64,000 nt of DNA from Muricea muricata. Its lineage: Eukaryota; Cnidaria; Anthozoa; Malacalcyonacea; Plexauridae. The stretch covers positions 29,793,282 through 29,857,281 of the forward strand of contig OY979718.1 of NCBI GenBank assembly GCA_963855995.1, given 5' to 3'. The translations under genes and the position numbers were made by a program. Positions 12,662-27,282 of this stretch are shown one piece after another (position 1 is the first letter of the stretch; each line of letters starts with the position of its first letter). Below the pieces are notes generated by a model. It was not told where the DNA came from, searched no databases, and worked only from the letters and a program-made list of their open reading frames with translations.

Positions 12662-14412
12662 TCAGGGTGATGTTTTAGAGCTTAAAATGATGTTTTCAGT
12701 GCTAAAGTGAACGAGTTGAGCGCAATAATGTACTGCAATCACGGACCTAAAAGAGACCCAATAAATGGAAATTGTAGAACTTAGCAAGTCGGGAATCATG
12801 TTTTCGGCGCTCAAACTATCGAGATGAGCGAAGTAACCTGTTGACATGAGAAACCTATAACTCTCTTGTAAACTGAAAAGAAACGATCTTAGAACCAGCA
12901 AAATTGCGTTTTACCCGTTCTAGAACGATTTTAGCGTGAAAACATGCTCAAATAACCAACTTAAAATCGCCGTTTTAAATCGATCAGGGTGACGTTTTTG
13001 AGCTAAAAATGATGTTTTCAGTGCTAAAGTGAACGAGTTGAGCGCATTGATGTACTGCATTCACGGACCTAAAAGAGACCTTCTAAATTGAAATTGCAGA
13101 ACTAAGCATGTCGGGAATCATATTTTCGGCTCTCAAACCATCGAGATTAGCAAAATAACACCTTGACATGAGAAACGTAGAGCTTACTTGTGAACTGAGA
13201 AGAAACGATCTTATAACCATCAAAATCGCGTTTTAAGCATTCTAGAAGCGATTTGAACGTAAAAACATGCTCAAATCACCAACGAAAAATTGCTGTTTTA
13301 AATCGATCAGGGTGACGTTTTAGAGCTTAAAATGATGTTTTCAGTGCTAAAGTGAACGAGTTGAGCGCAATGATGTACTGCATTCACGGACCTAAAAAAG
13401 ACCTAATAAATGGAAATTGCAGAACTTAGCAAGTCGGGAATCAGGTTTTCGGCGCTCAAACCATCGGGATGAGCGAAATGACATGTTGAATTGAGAAACC
13501 TATAACTTTCTTGTACACTGAACAGAAACGATCTTAGAACCATAAAAATCGCGTTTTAAGCGTTCTAGAAGCGATTTGAACGTAAAAACATGCTCAAATC
13601 ACCAACGAAAAATTGCTGTTTTAAATCGATCAGGGTGACGTTTTAGAGCTTAAAATGATGTTTTCAGTGCTAAAGTGAACGAGTTGAGCGCAATAATGTA
13701 CTGCAATGACGGACCTAAAAGAGACCCAATAAATGGAAATTGCAGAACTTAGAAAGTCGGGAATCATGTTTTCGGCGCTCAAACTATCGAGATGAGCGAA
13801 GTAACCCGTTGACATGAGAAACCTATAACTTTCTAGTAAACTGAACAGCAACGATCTTAGAACCATCAAAATTGCGTTTTAAGTGTTCTAGAAGCGATTT
13901 GAGCGTAAAAACATGCTCAAATCACCAACTAAAAACCGCCGTTTTATGTCGATCAGGGCGACGTTTTAGAGCTTAAAATGATGTTTTCAGTGCTAAAGTG
14001 AACGAGTTGAGTGCATTGATGTACTGCAATGACGGACCTAAAAGAGACCCAATAAATGGAATTTGCAGAACTTAGCAAGTCGGGAATCATGTTTTCGGCG
14101 CTCAAACTATCGAGATGAGCGAAGTAACCCGTTGACATGAGAAACCTATAACTTTCTAGTAAACTGAACAGCAACGATCTTAGAACCATCAAAATTGCGT
14201 TTTAAGTGTTCTAGAAGCGATTTGAGCGTAAAAACATGCTCAAATCACCAACTAAAAATCGCCGTTTTATGTCGATCAGGGCGACGTTTTAGAGCTTAAA
14301 ATGATGTTTTCAGTGCTAAAGTGAACGAGTTGAGTGCAATGATGTACTGCAATAACGGACCTAAAAGAGACCTTCTAAATGGAAATTGCAGAACTTAGCA
14401 AGTCGGGAATCA
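12662..14412. repeat. Segmental duplication B, copy 1 (offset 16,451 bp)
   Basis: This matches 29,113-30,863. Shared rare states are GGTGATGTTTTAG at the start, GAGCTAAAAATGATG (near 13,003 / 29,454), and in the divergent monomer CGAGATTAGCAAAATAAC rather than the usual GATAATTGGC. A tract of about 240 bp (about 13,280-13,520 here) belongs to a different monomer subfamily from that in the partner (about 29,730-29,960), while the sequence on both sides matches. Confidence 0.8.
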
Positions 14413-17400
14413 GGTTTTCGGCGCTCAAACCATCGGGATGAGCGAAATGACATGTTGAAATGAGAAACCTATAACTTTCTTGTACACTGAACAGAAACGA
14501 TCTTAGAACCATAAAAATCGCGTTTTATGCGTTCTAGAAGCGATTTCAGCGTAAAAATATGCTCAAATCACCAACTAAAAGTTGCCGTTTTAAATCAATC
14601 AGGGTGACGTTTTAAAGCTTAAAATGATGTTTTCAGTGCTAAAGTGAACGAGTTGAGCGCAATGATGTACTGCATTCACGGACCTAAAAGAGACCTCCTA
14701 AATTGAAATTGCAGAACTAAGCATGTCGGGAATCATATTTTCGGCTCTCAAACCATCGATAATTGGCAAAATAACACCTTGACATGAGAAACGTAGAGCT
14801 TACTTGTGAACTGAGAAGAAACGATCTTAGAACCATCAAAATCGCGTTTTAAGCATTCTAGAAGCGATTTGAACGTAAAAACATGCTCAAATCACCAACT
14901 AAAAGTTGCCGTTTAAAATCGATCAGGGTGACGTTTTAAAGCATAAAATGATGTTTTCAGTGCTAAAGTGAACGAGTTGAGCGCAATGATGTACTGCATT
15001 CACGGACCTAAAAAAGACCTAATAAATGGAAATTGCAGAACTTAGCAAGTCGGGAATCAGGTTTTCGGCGCTCAAACCATCGAGATGAGCGAAATGACAT
15101 GTTGAAATGAGAAACCTATAACTTTCTTGTACACTGAACAGAAACGATCTTAGAACCATAAAAATCGCGTTTTAAGCGTTCTAGAAGCGATTTGAACGTA
15201 AAAACATGCTCAAATCACCAACTAAAAGTTGCCGTTTAAAATCGATCAGGGTGACGTTTTAAAGCATAAAATGATGTTTTCAGTGCTAAAGTGAACGAGT
15301 TGAGTGCAATGATGTACTGCAATCAGGGACCTAAAAGAGACATTCTAAATGTAAATTGCAGAACTTAGAAAGTCGGGAATCAGGTTTTCGGCGCTCAAAC
15401 CATCGGGATGAGCGAAATGACATGTTGAAATCAGAAACTTATAACTTGCTTGTAAACAGAACAGAAACGATCTTAGAACCAACAAAATCGCGTTTTAAGC
15501 GTTCTAGAAGCGATTTGAGCGTAAAAATATGCTCAAATCACCAACTAAAAGTTGCCGTTTTAAATCAATCAGGGTGACGTTTTAAAGCTTAAAATGATGT
15601 TTTCAGTGCTAAAGTGAACGAGTTGAGCGCAATGATGTACTGCATTCACGGACCTAAAAAAGACCTAATAAATGGAAATTGCAGAACTTAGCAAGTCGGG
15701 AATCAGGTTTTCGGCGCTCAAACCATCGGGATGAGCGAAATGACATGTTGAAATGAGAAACCTATAACTTTCTTGTACACTGAACAGAAACGATCTTAGA
15801 ACCATAAAAATCGCGTTTTAAGCGTTCTAGAAGCGATTTGAACGTAAAAACATGCTCAAATCACCAACGAAAAATTGCTGTTTTAAATCGATCAGGGTGA
15901 CGTTTTAGAGCTTAAAATGATGTTTTCAGTGCTAAAGTGAACGAGTTGAGCGCAATAATGTACTGCAATGACGGACCTAAAAGAGACCCAATAAATGGAA
16001 ATTGCAGAACTTAGCAAGTCGGGAATCATGTTTTCGGCGCTCAAACTATCGAGATGAGCGAAGTAACCCGTTGACATGAGAAACCTATAACTTTCTAGTA
16101 AACTGAACAGCAACGATCTTAGAACCATCAAAATTGCGTTTTAAGTGTTCTAGAAGCGATTTGAGCGTAAAAACATCCTCAAATCACCAACTAAAAATCG
16201 CCGTTTTATGTCGATCAGGGCGACGTTTTAGAGCTTAAAATGATGTTTTCAGTGCTAAAGTGAACGAGTTGAGTGCAATGATGTACTGCAATAACGGACC
16301 TAAAAGAGACCTTCTAAATGGAAATTGCAGAACTTAGCAAGTCGGGAATCACGTTTTCGGCGCTCAAACCATCGGGATAAGCGAAATGACATGTTGAAAT
16401 GAGAAACCTATAACTTGCTTGTACACTGAACAGAAACGATCTTAGAACTATAAAAATCGCGTTTTAAGCGCTCTAGAAGCGATTTGAACGTAAAAACATG
16501 CTCAAATCACCAACGAAATGTTGCTGTTTTAAATCGATCAGGGTGACGTTTTAGAGCTTAAAATGATGTTTTCAGTGCTAAAGTGAACGAGTTGAGCGCA
16601 ATGATGTACTGCATTCAAGGACCTAAATGAGACCTTCTAAATTGAAATTGCAGAACTAAGCATGTCGGGAATCATATTTTCGGCTCTCAAACTATCGATA
16701 ATTGGCAAAATAACACCTTGACATGAGAAACGTAGAGCTTACTTGTGAACTGAGAAAAAACGATCTTAGAACAATCAAAATCGCGTTTTAAGCATTCTAG
16801 AAGCGATTTGAACGTAAAAACATGCTCAAATCACCAACTAAAAGTTGCCGTTTAAAATCGATCAGGGTGACGTTTTTAAGAATAAAATGATGTTTTCAGT
16901 GCTAAAGTGAACGAGTTGAGCGCAATGATGTACTGCAATCACGGACCTAAAAGAGACATTCTAAATGTAAATTGCAGAACTTATCAAGTCGGGAATCAGG
17001 TTTTCGGCGCTCAAACCATCGGGATGAGCGAATTGACATGTTGAAATCAGAAACCTATAACTTGCTTGTAAACAGAACAGAAACGATCTTAGAACCAACA
17101 AAATTGCGTTTTAAGCGTTCTAGAAGCGATTTGAGCGTAAAAATATGCTCAAATCACCAACTAAAAGTTGCCGTTTTAAATCAATCAGGGTGACGTTTTA
17201 AAGCTTAAAATGATGTTTTCAGTGCTAAAGTGAACGAGTTGAGCGCAATGATGTACTGCATTCACGGACCTAAAAAAGACCTAATAAATGGAAATTGCAG
17301 AACTTAGCAAGTCGGGAATCAGGTTTTCGGCGCTCAAACCATCGGGATGAGCGAAGTAACCCGTTGAGATGAGAAACCTATAACTCTCTTGTAAACTGAA

Positions 17401-20400
17401 AAGAAACGATCTTAGAACCAGCAAAATTGCGTTTTACCCGTTCTAGAACGATTTGAGCGTGAAAACATGCTCAAATCACCAACTTAAAATCGCCGTTTTA
17501 AATCGATCAGGGTGACGTTTTTGAACTTAAAATGATGTTTTCAGTGCTAAAGTGAACGAGTTGAGCGCAATGATGTACTGCATTCACGGACCTAAAAGAG
17601 ACCTTTTAAATTGAAATTGCAGAACTAAGCATGTCGGGAATCATATTTTCGGCTCTCAAACCATCGATAATTGGCAAAATAACACCTTGACATGAGAAAC
17701 GTAGAGCTTACTTGTGAACTGAGAAGAAACGATCTTAGAACCATCAAAATCGCGTTTTAAGCATTCTAGAAGCGATTTGAACGTAAAAACATGCTCAAAT
17801 CACCAACTAAAAATCGCCGTTTTATGTCGATCAGGGCGACGTTTTAGAGCTTAAAATGATGTTTTCAGTGCTAAAGTGAACGAGTTGAGTGCAATGATGT
17901 ACTGCAATAACGGACCTAAAAGAGACCTTCTAAATGGAAATTGCAGAACTTAGCAAGTCGGGAATCACGTTTTCGGCGCTCAAACCATCCGGATAAGCGA
18001 AATGACATGTTGAAATGAGAAACCTATAACTTGCTTGTACACTGAACAGAAACGATCTTAGAACTATAAAAATCGCGTTTTAAGCGCTCTAGAAGCGATT
18101 TGAACGTAAAAACATGCTCAAATCACCAACGAAAAGTTGCTGTTTTAAATCGATCAGGGTGATGTTTTAGAGCTTAAAATGATGTTTTCAGTGCTAAAGT
18201 GAACGAGTTGAGCGCAATAATGTACTGCAATCACGGACCTAAAAGAGACCTAATAAATGGAAATTGCAGAACTTAGCAAGTGGAGAATCAGGTTTTCGGC
18301 GCTCAAACTATCGAGATGAGCGAAGTAACCCGTTGACATGAGAAACCTATAACTCTCTTGTAAACTGAATAGAAACGATCTTAGAACCATCAAAATTGCG
18401 TTTTAAGCGTTCTAGAAGCGATTTGAACGTAAAAACATGCTCAAATCACCAACGAAAAATTGCTGTTTTAAATCGATCAGGGTGACGTTTTAGAGCTTAA
18501 AATTATGTTTTCAGTGCTAAAGTGAACGAGTTGAGCGCAATAATGTACTGCAATGACGGACCTAAAAGAGACCCAATAAATGGAAATTGCAGAACTTAGC
18601 AAGTCGGGAATCAGGTTTTCGGCGCTCAAACCATCGGGATAGGCGAAATGACATGTTGAAATGAGAAACATATAACTTGCTTGTACACTGAACAGAAACG
18701 ATCTTAGAACCATAAAAATCGCGTTTTAAGTGTTCTAGAAGCGATTTGAGCGTAAAAACATGCTCAAATCACCAACTAAAAATCGCCGTTTTATGTCGAT
18801 AAGGGCGACCTTTTAGAGCTTAAAATGATGTTTTCAGTGCTAAAGTGAACGAGTTGAGTGCAATGATGTACTGCAATAACGAACCTAAAAGAGACCTTCT
18901 AAATGGAAATTGCAGAACTTAGCAAGTCGGGAATCACGTTTTCGGCGCTCAAACCATCGGGATAAGCGAAATGACATGTTGAAATGAGAAACCTATAACT
19001 TGCTTGTACACTGAACACAAACGATCTTAAAACTATAAAAATCGCGTTTTAAGCGCTCTAGAAGCGATTTGAACGTAAAAACATGCTGAAATCACCAACG
19101 AAAAGTTGCTGTTTTAAATCGATCAGGGTGACGTTTTAGAGCTTAAAATGATGTTTTCAGTGCTAAAGTGAACAAGTTGAGCGCAATAATGTATTGCAAT
19201 CACGGACCTAAAAGAGACCTAATAAATGGAAATTGCAGAACTTAGCAAGTCGGGGATCAGGTTTTCGGCGCTCAAACTATCGAGATGAGCGAAGTAACCC
19301 GTTGACATGAGAAACCTCTAACTCTGTTGTAAACTGAAAAGAAACGATCTTAGAACCAGCAAAAATTGCGTTTTAAGTGTTCTAGAAGCGATTTGAGCGT
19401 AAAAACATGCTCAAATCACCAACTAAAAATCGCCGTTTTATGTCGATCAGGGCGACGTTTTAGAGCTTAAAATGATGTTTTCAGTGCTAAAGTGAACGAG
19501 TTGAGTGCAATGATGTACTGCAATGACGGACCTAAAAGAGACCCAATAAATGGAATTTGCAGAACTTAGCAACTCGGGAATCATGTTTTCGGCGCTCAAA
19601 CTATCGAGATGAGCGAAGTAACCCGTTTACATGAGAAACCTATAACTTTCTAGTAAACTGAACAGCAACGATCTTAGAACCATCAAAATTGCGTTTTAAG
19701 TGTTCTAGAAGCGATTTGAGCGTAAAAACATGCTCAAATCACCAACTAAAAATCGCCGTTTTATCTCGATCAGGGCGACGTTTTAGAGCTTAAAATGATG
19801 TTTTCAGTGCTAAAGTGAACGAGTTGAGTGCAATGATGTACTGCAATAACGGACCTAAAAGAGACCTTCTAAATGGAAATTGCAGAACTTAGCAAGTCGG
19901 GAATCACGTTTTCGGCGCTCAAACCATCGGGATAAGCGAAATGACATGTTGAAATGAGAAACCTATAACTTGCTTGTACACTGAACAGAAACGATCTTAG
20001 AACTATAAAAATCGCGTTTTAAGCGCTCTAGAAGCGATTTGAACGTAAAAACATGCTCAAATCACCAACGAAAAGTTGCTGTTTTAAATCGATCAGGGTG
20101 ACGTTTTAGAACTTAAAATGATGTTTTCAGTGCTAAAGTGAACAAGTTGAGCGCAATAATGTACTGCAATCACGGACCTAAAGGGGACCTAATAAATGGA
20201 AATTGCAGAACTTAGCAAGTCGGGAATCAGGTTTTCGGCGCTCAAACTATCGAGATGAGCGAAGTAACCCGTTGACATGAGAAACCTATAACTCTCTTGT
20301 AAACTGAAAAGAAACGATCTTAGAACCAGCAAAATTGCGTTTTAAGTGTTCTAGAAGCGATTTGAGCGTAAAAACATGCTCAAATCACTAACTTAAAATC

Positions 20401-23400
20401 GCCGTTTTAAATCCATCAGGGTGACGTTTTAGAGCTTAAAATGATGTTTTCAGTGCTAAAGTGAACGAGTTGAGCGCAATGATGTACTGCAATCGCGGAC
20501 CTAAAAGAGACCTTCTAAATGGTAATTGCAGAACTTAGCAAGTTGGGAATCAGGTTTTTGGCGCTCAAACCAACGGGATGAGCGAAATGACATGTTGAAA
20601 TGAGAAACCTATAACTTGCTTGTAAACAGAAAAGAAACGATCTTAGAACAATCAAAATCGCGTTTTAAGCGTTCTAGAAGTGATTTGAGCGTAAAAATAT
20701 GCTCAAATCACCAACTTAAAATTGCCGTTTTAAATCGATCAGGGTGACGTTTTAGAACTTAAAATGATGTTTTCTGTGCTAAAGTGAACGAGTTGAGCGC
20801 AATAACGTACTGCAATGACGGACTTGAAAGAGACACAATAAATGGAAATTGCAGAACTTAGCAAGTCGGGAATCAGGTTTTCGGCGCTCAAACTATCGAG
20901 ATGAGCGAAGTAACCCGTTGACATGAGAAACCTATAACTCTCTTGTAAACTGAAAAGAAACGATCTTAGAACCAGCAAAAATTGCGTTTTAAGTGTTCTA
21001 GAAGCGATTTGAGCGTAAAAACATGCTCAAATCACCAACTAAAAATCGCCGTTTTATGTCGATCAGGGCGACGTTTTAGAGCTTAAAATGATGTTTTCAG
21101 TGCTAAAGTGAACGAGTTGAGTGCAATGATGTACTGCAATGACGGACCTAAAAGAGACCCAATAAATGGAATTTGCAGAACTTAGCAACTCGGGAATCAT
21201 GTTTTCGGCGCTCAAACTATCGAGATGAGCGAAGTAACCCGTTGACATGAGAAACCTATAACTCTCTTGTAAACTGAAAAGAAACGATCTTAGAACCAGC
21301 AAAAATTGCGTTTTAAGTGTTCTAGAAGCGATTTGAGCGTAAAAACATGCTCAAATCACCAACTAAAAATCGCCGTTTTATGTCGATCAGGGCGACGTTT
21401 TAGAGCTTAAAATGATGTTTTCAGTGCTAAAGTGAACGAGTTGAGTGCAATGATGTACTGCAATGACGGACCTAAAAGAGACCCAATAAATGGAATTTGC
21501 AGAACTTAGCAACTCGGGAATCATGTTTTCGGCGCTCAAACTATCGAGATGAGCGAAGTAACCCGTTGACATGAGAAACCTATAACTTTCTAGTAAACTG
21601 AACAGCAACGATCTTAGAACCATCAAAATTGCGTTTTAAGTGTTCTAGAAGCGATTTGAGCGTAAAAACATGCTCAAATCACCAACTAAAAATCGCCGTT
21701 TTATGTCGATCAGGGCGACGTTTTAGAGCTTAAAATGATGTTTTCAGTGCTAAAGTGAACGAGTTGAGTGCAATGATGTACTGCAATAACGGACCTAAAA
21801 GAGACCTTCTAAATGGAAATTGCAGAACTTAGCAAGTCGGGAATCACGTTTTCGGCGCTCAAACCATCGGGATAAGCGAAATGACATGTTGAAATGAGAA
21901 ACCTATAACTTGCTTGTACACTGAACAGAAACGATCTTAGAACTATAAAAATCGCGTTTTAAGCGCTCTAGAAGCGATTTGAACGTAAAAACATGCTCAA
22001 ATCACCAACGAAAAGTTGCTGTTTTAAATCGATCAGCGTGACGTTTTAGAGCTTAAAATGATGTTTTCAGTGCTAAAGTGAACAAGTTGAGCGCAATAAT
22101 GTACTGCAATCACGGACCTAAAGGGGACCTAATAAATGGAAATTGCAGAACTTAGCAAGTCGGGAATCAGGTTTTCGGCGCTCAAACTATCGAGATGAGC
22201 GAAGTAACCCGTTGACATGAGAAACCTATAACTCTCTTGTAAACTGAAAAGAAACGATCTTAGAACCAGCAAAATTGCGTTTTAAGTGTTCTAGAAGCGA
22301 TTTGAGCGTAAAAACATGCTCAAATCACTAACTTAAAATCGCCGTTTTAAATCCATCAGGGTGACGTTTTAGAGCTTAAAATGATGTTTTCAGTGCTAAA
22401 GTGAACGAGTTGAGCGCAATGATGTACTGCAATCGCCGACCTAAAAGAGACCTTCTAAATGGTAATTGCAGAACTTAGCAAGTTGGGAATCAGGTTTTTG
22501 GCGCTCAAACCAACGGGATGAGCGAAATGACATGTTGAAATGAGAAACCTATAACTTGCTTGTACACTGAACAGAAACGATCTTAGAACCATAAAAATCG
22601 CGTTTTAAGTGTTCTAGAAGCGATTTGAGCGTAAAAACATGCTCAAATCACCAACTAAAAATCGCCGTTTTATGTCGATCAGGGCGACGTTTTAGAGCTT
22701 AAAATGATGTTTTCAGTGCTAAAGTGAACGAGTTGAGTGCAATGATGTACTGCAATAACGAACCTAAAAGAGACCTTCTAAATGGAAATTGCAGAACTTA
22801 GCAAGTCGGGAATCACGTTTTCGGCGCTCAAACCATCGGGATAAGCGAAATGACATGTTGAAATGAGAAACCTATAACTTGCTTGTCAGCTGAACACAAA
22901 CGATCTTAAAACTATAAAAATCGCGTTTTAAGCGCTCTAGAAGCGATTTGAACGTAAAAACATGCTGAAATCACCAACGAAAAGTTGCTGTTTTAAATCG
23001 ATCAGGGTGACGTTTTAGAACTTAAAATGATGTTTTCTGTGCTAAAGTGAACGAGTTGAGCGCAATAATGTACTGCAATGACGGACCTAAAAGAGACCCA
23101 ATAAATGGAAATTGTAGAACTTAGCAAGTCGGGAATCATGTTTTCGGCGCTCAAACTATCGAGATGAGCGAAGTAACCTATTGACATGAGAAACCTATAA
23201 CTCTCTTGTAAACTGAAAAGAAACGATCTTAGAACCAGCAAAATATCGTTTTACCCGTTCTAGAACGATTTGAGCGTGAAAACATGCTCAAATCACCAAC
23301 TTAAAATCGCCGTTTTAAATCGATCAGGGTGACGTTTTTGAGCTTAAAATGATGTTTTCAGTGCTAAAGTAAACGAGTTGAGCGCATTGATGTACTGCAT

Positions 23401-26400
23401 TCACGGACCTAAAAGAGACCTTCTAAATTGAAATTGCAGAACTAAGCATGTCGGGAATCATATTTTCGGCTCTCAAACCATCGATAATTGGCAAAATAAC
23501 ACCTTGACATGAGAAACGTAGAGCTTACTTGTGAACTGAGAAGAAACGATCTTAGAACCATCAAAATCGCGTTTTAAGCATTCTAGAAGCGATTTGAACG
23601 TAAAAACATGCTCAAATCACCAACTAAAAGTTGCCGTTTAAAATCGATAATGGTGACGTTTTAAAGCATAAAATGATGTTTTCAGTGCTAAAGTGAACGA
23701 GTTGAGCGCAATGATGTACTAAAATCAGGGACCTAAAAAAGACATTCTAAATGTAAATTGCAGAACTTAGAAAGTCGGGAATCAGGTTTTCGGCGCTCAA
23801 ACCATCGGGATGAGCGAAATGACATGTTGAAATCAGAAACCTATAACTTGCTTGTAAACAGAACAGAAAAGATCTTAGAACCAACAAAATCGCGTTTTAA
23901 GCGTTCTAGAAGCGATTTAAGCGTAAAAATATGCTCAAATCACCAACTAAAAGTTGCCGTTTTAAATCAATCAGGGTGACGTTTTAAAGCTTAAAATGAT
24001 GTTTTCAGTGCTAAAGTGAACGAGTTGAGCGCAATGATGTACTGCATTCACGGACCTAAAAAAGACCTAATAAATGGAAATTGCAGAACTTAGCAAGTCG
24101 GGAATCAGGTTTTCGGCGCTCAAACCATCGAGATGAGCGAAATGACATGTTGAAATGAGAAACCTATAACTTTCTTGTACACTGAACAGAAACGATCTTA
24201 GAACCATAAAAATCGCGTTTTAAGCGTTCTAGAAGCGATTTGAACGTAAAAACATGCTCAAATCACCAACGAAAAATTGCTGTTTTAAATCGATCAGGGT
24301 GACGTTTTAGAGCTTAAAATGATGTCTTCAGTGCTAAAGTAAACGAGTTGAGCGCAATAATGTACTGCAATGACGGACCTAAAAGAGACCTTCTAAATGG
24401 AAATTGCAGAACTTAGCAAGTCGGGAATCACGTTTTAGGCGCTCAAACCATCGGGATAAGCGAAATGACATGTTGAAATGAGAAACCTATAACTTGCTTG
24501 TACACTGAACAGAAACGATCTTAGAACTATAAAAATCGCGTTTTAAGCGCTCTAGAAGCGATTTGAACGTAAAAACATGCTCAAATCACCAACGAAAAGT
24601 TGCTGTTTTAAATCGATCAGGGTGACGTTTTAGAGCTTAAAATGATGTTTTCAGTGCTAAAGTGAACGAGTTGAGCGCAATAATGTACTGCAATCACGGA
24701 CCTAAAAGAGACCTAATAAATGGAAATTGCAGAACTTAGCAAGTCGGGAATCAGGTTTTCGGCGCTCAAACTATCGAGATGAGCGAAGTAACCCGTTGAC
24801 ATGACAAACCTATAACTCTCTTGTAAACTGAAAAGAAACGATCTTAGAACCAGCAAAATTGCGTTTTACCCGTTCTAGAACGATTTGAGCGTGAAAACAT
24901 GCTCAAATAACCAACTTAAAATCGCCGTTTTAAATCGATCAGGGTGACGTTTTTGAGCTTAAAATGATGTTTTCAGTGCTAAAGTGAACGAGTTGAGCGC
25001 ATTGATGTACTGCATTCACGGACCTAAAAGAGACTTTCTAAATTGAAATTGCAGAACTAAGCATGTCGGGAATCATATTTTCGGCTCTCAAACCATCGAT
25101 AATTGGCAAAATAACACCTTGACATGAGAAACGTAAAACTTACTTGTGAACTGAGAAGAAACGATCTTAGAACCATCAAAATCGCGTTTTAAGCATTCTA
25201 GAAGCGATTTGAACGTAAAAACATGCTCAAATCACCAACTAAAAATCGCCGTTTTATGTCGATCAGGGCGACGTTTTAGAGCTTAAAATGATGTTTTCAG
25301 TGCTAAAGTGAACGAGTTGAGTGCAATGATGTACTGCAATAACGGACCTAAAAGAGACCTTCTAAATGGAAATTGCAGAACTTAGCAAGTCGGGAATCAC
25401 GTTTTCGGCGCTCAAACCATCGGGATAAGCGAAATGACATGTTGAAATGAGAAACCTATAACTTGCTTGTACACTGAACAGAAACGATCTTAGAACTATA
25501 AAAATCGCGTTTTAAGCGCTCTAGAAGCGATTTGAACGTAAAAACATGCTCAAATCACCAACTAAAAGTTGCCGTTTAAAATCGATCATGGTGACGTTTT
25601 AAAGCATAAAATGATGTTTTCAGTGCTAAAGTGAACGAGTTGAGCACAATGATGTACTGCAATCAGGGACCTAAAAAAGACATTCTAAATGTAAATTGCA
25701 GAACTTAGAAAGTCGGGAATCAGGTTTTCGGCGCTCAAACCATCGGGATGAGCGAAATGACATGTTGAAATGAGAAACATATAACTTGCTTGTACACTGA
25801 ACAGAAACGATCTTAGAACCATAAAAATCGCGTTTTAAGTGTTCTAGAAGCGATTTGAGCGTAAAAACATGCTCAAATCACCAACTAAAAATCGCCGTTT
25901 TATGTCGATCAGGGCGACGTTTTAGAGCTTAAAATGATGTTTTCAGTGCTAAAGTGAACGAGTTGAGTGCAATGATGTACTGCAATAACGAACCTAAAAG
26001 AGACCTTCTAAATGGAAATTGCAGAACTTAGCAAGTCGGGAATCACGTTTTCGGCGCTCAAACCATCGGGATAAGCGAAATGACATGTTGAAATGAGAAA
26101 CCTATAACTTGCTTGTACACTGAACACAAACGATCTTAAAACTATAAAAATCGCGTTTTAAGCGCTCTAGAAGCGATTTGAACGTAAAAACATGCTGAAA
26201 TCACCAACGAAAAGTTGCTGTTTTAAATCGATCAGGGTGACGTTTTAGAGCTTAAAATGATGTTTTCAGTGCTAAAGTGAACAAGTTGAGCGCAATAATG
26301 TATTGCAATCACGGACCTAAAAGAGACCTAATAAATGGAAATTGCAGAACTTAGCAAGTCGGGAATCAGGTTTTCGGCGCTCAAACTATCGAGATGAGCG

Positions 26401-27210
26401 AAGTAACCAGTTGACATGAGAAACCTATAACTCTCTTGTAAACTGAAAAGAAACGATCTTAGAACCAGCAAAAATCGCGTTTTAAGCGCTCTAGAAGCGA
26501 TTTGAGCGTAAAAACATGCTCAAATCACTAACTTAAAATCGCCGTTTTAAATCCATCAGGGTGACGTTTTAGAGCTTAAAATGATGTTTTCAGTGCTAAA
26601 GTGAACGAGTTGAGCGCAATGATGTACTGCAATCACGGACCTAAAAGAGACCTTCTAAATGGTAATTGCAGAACTTAGCAAGTTGGGAATCAGGTTTTTG
26701 GCGCTCAAACCAACGGGATGAGCGAAATGACATGTTGAAATGAGAAACCTATAACTTGCTTGTAAACTTAAAAGAAACGATCTTAGAACAATCAAAATCG
26801 CGTTTTAAGCGTTCTGGAAGTGATTTGAGCGTAAAAATATGCTCAAATCACCAACTTAAAATTGCCGTTTTAAATCGTTCAGGGTGACGTTTTAGAACTT
26901 AAAATGATGTTTTCTGTGCTAAAGTGAACGAGTTGAGCGCAATAACGTACTGCAATGACGGACCTGAAAGAGACACAATAAATGGAAATTGCAAAACTTA
27001 GGAAGTCGGGAATCAGGTTTTCGGCGCTCAAACTATCAAGATGAGCGAAGTAACCCGTTGACATGAGAAACCGAAAACTCTCTAGTAAACTTAACAGAAA
27101 CGATCTTAGAACCATCAAAATTGCGTTTTACCCATTCTAGAACGATTTCAGCGTGAAAACATGTTCAAATCACCAACTAAAAATTGCTGTTTTAAATCGC
27201 TCAGGGTGAC

Positions 27211-27282
27211 GTTTTAGAGCTTAAAATGATGTTTTCAGTGCTAAATGTTTTAAGTGTTAAAATGATGTTTTCAGTGCTAAAT
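27211..27282. repeat. Rearranged monomer: 36-bp tandem duplication plus internal deletion
   Basis: Two 36-bp copies lie back to back (27,211-27,246 and 27,247-27,282), both running from GTTTTA through AAAATGATG to GTGCTAAAT. They differ at four adjacent bases (GAGC against AGTG). After the second copy the sequence jumps straight to ATGTAAATTGCAG, skipping about 60 bp of the normal monomer between two CTAAA motifs. The net loss is 24 bp: neighbouring markers lie 945 bp apart where 969 is expected. Confidence 0.85.
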
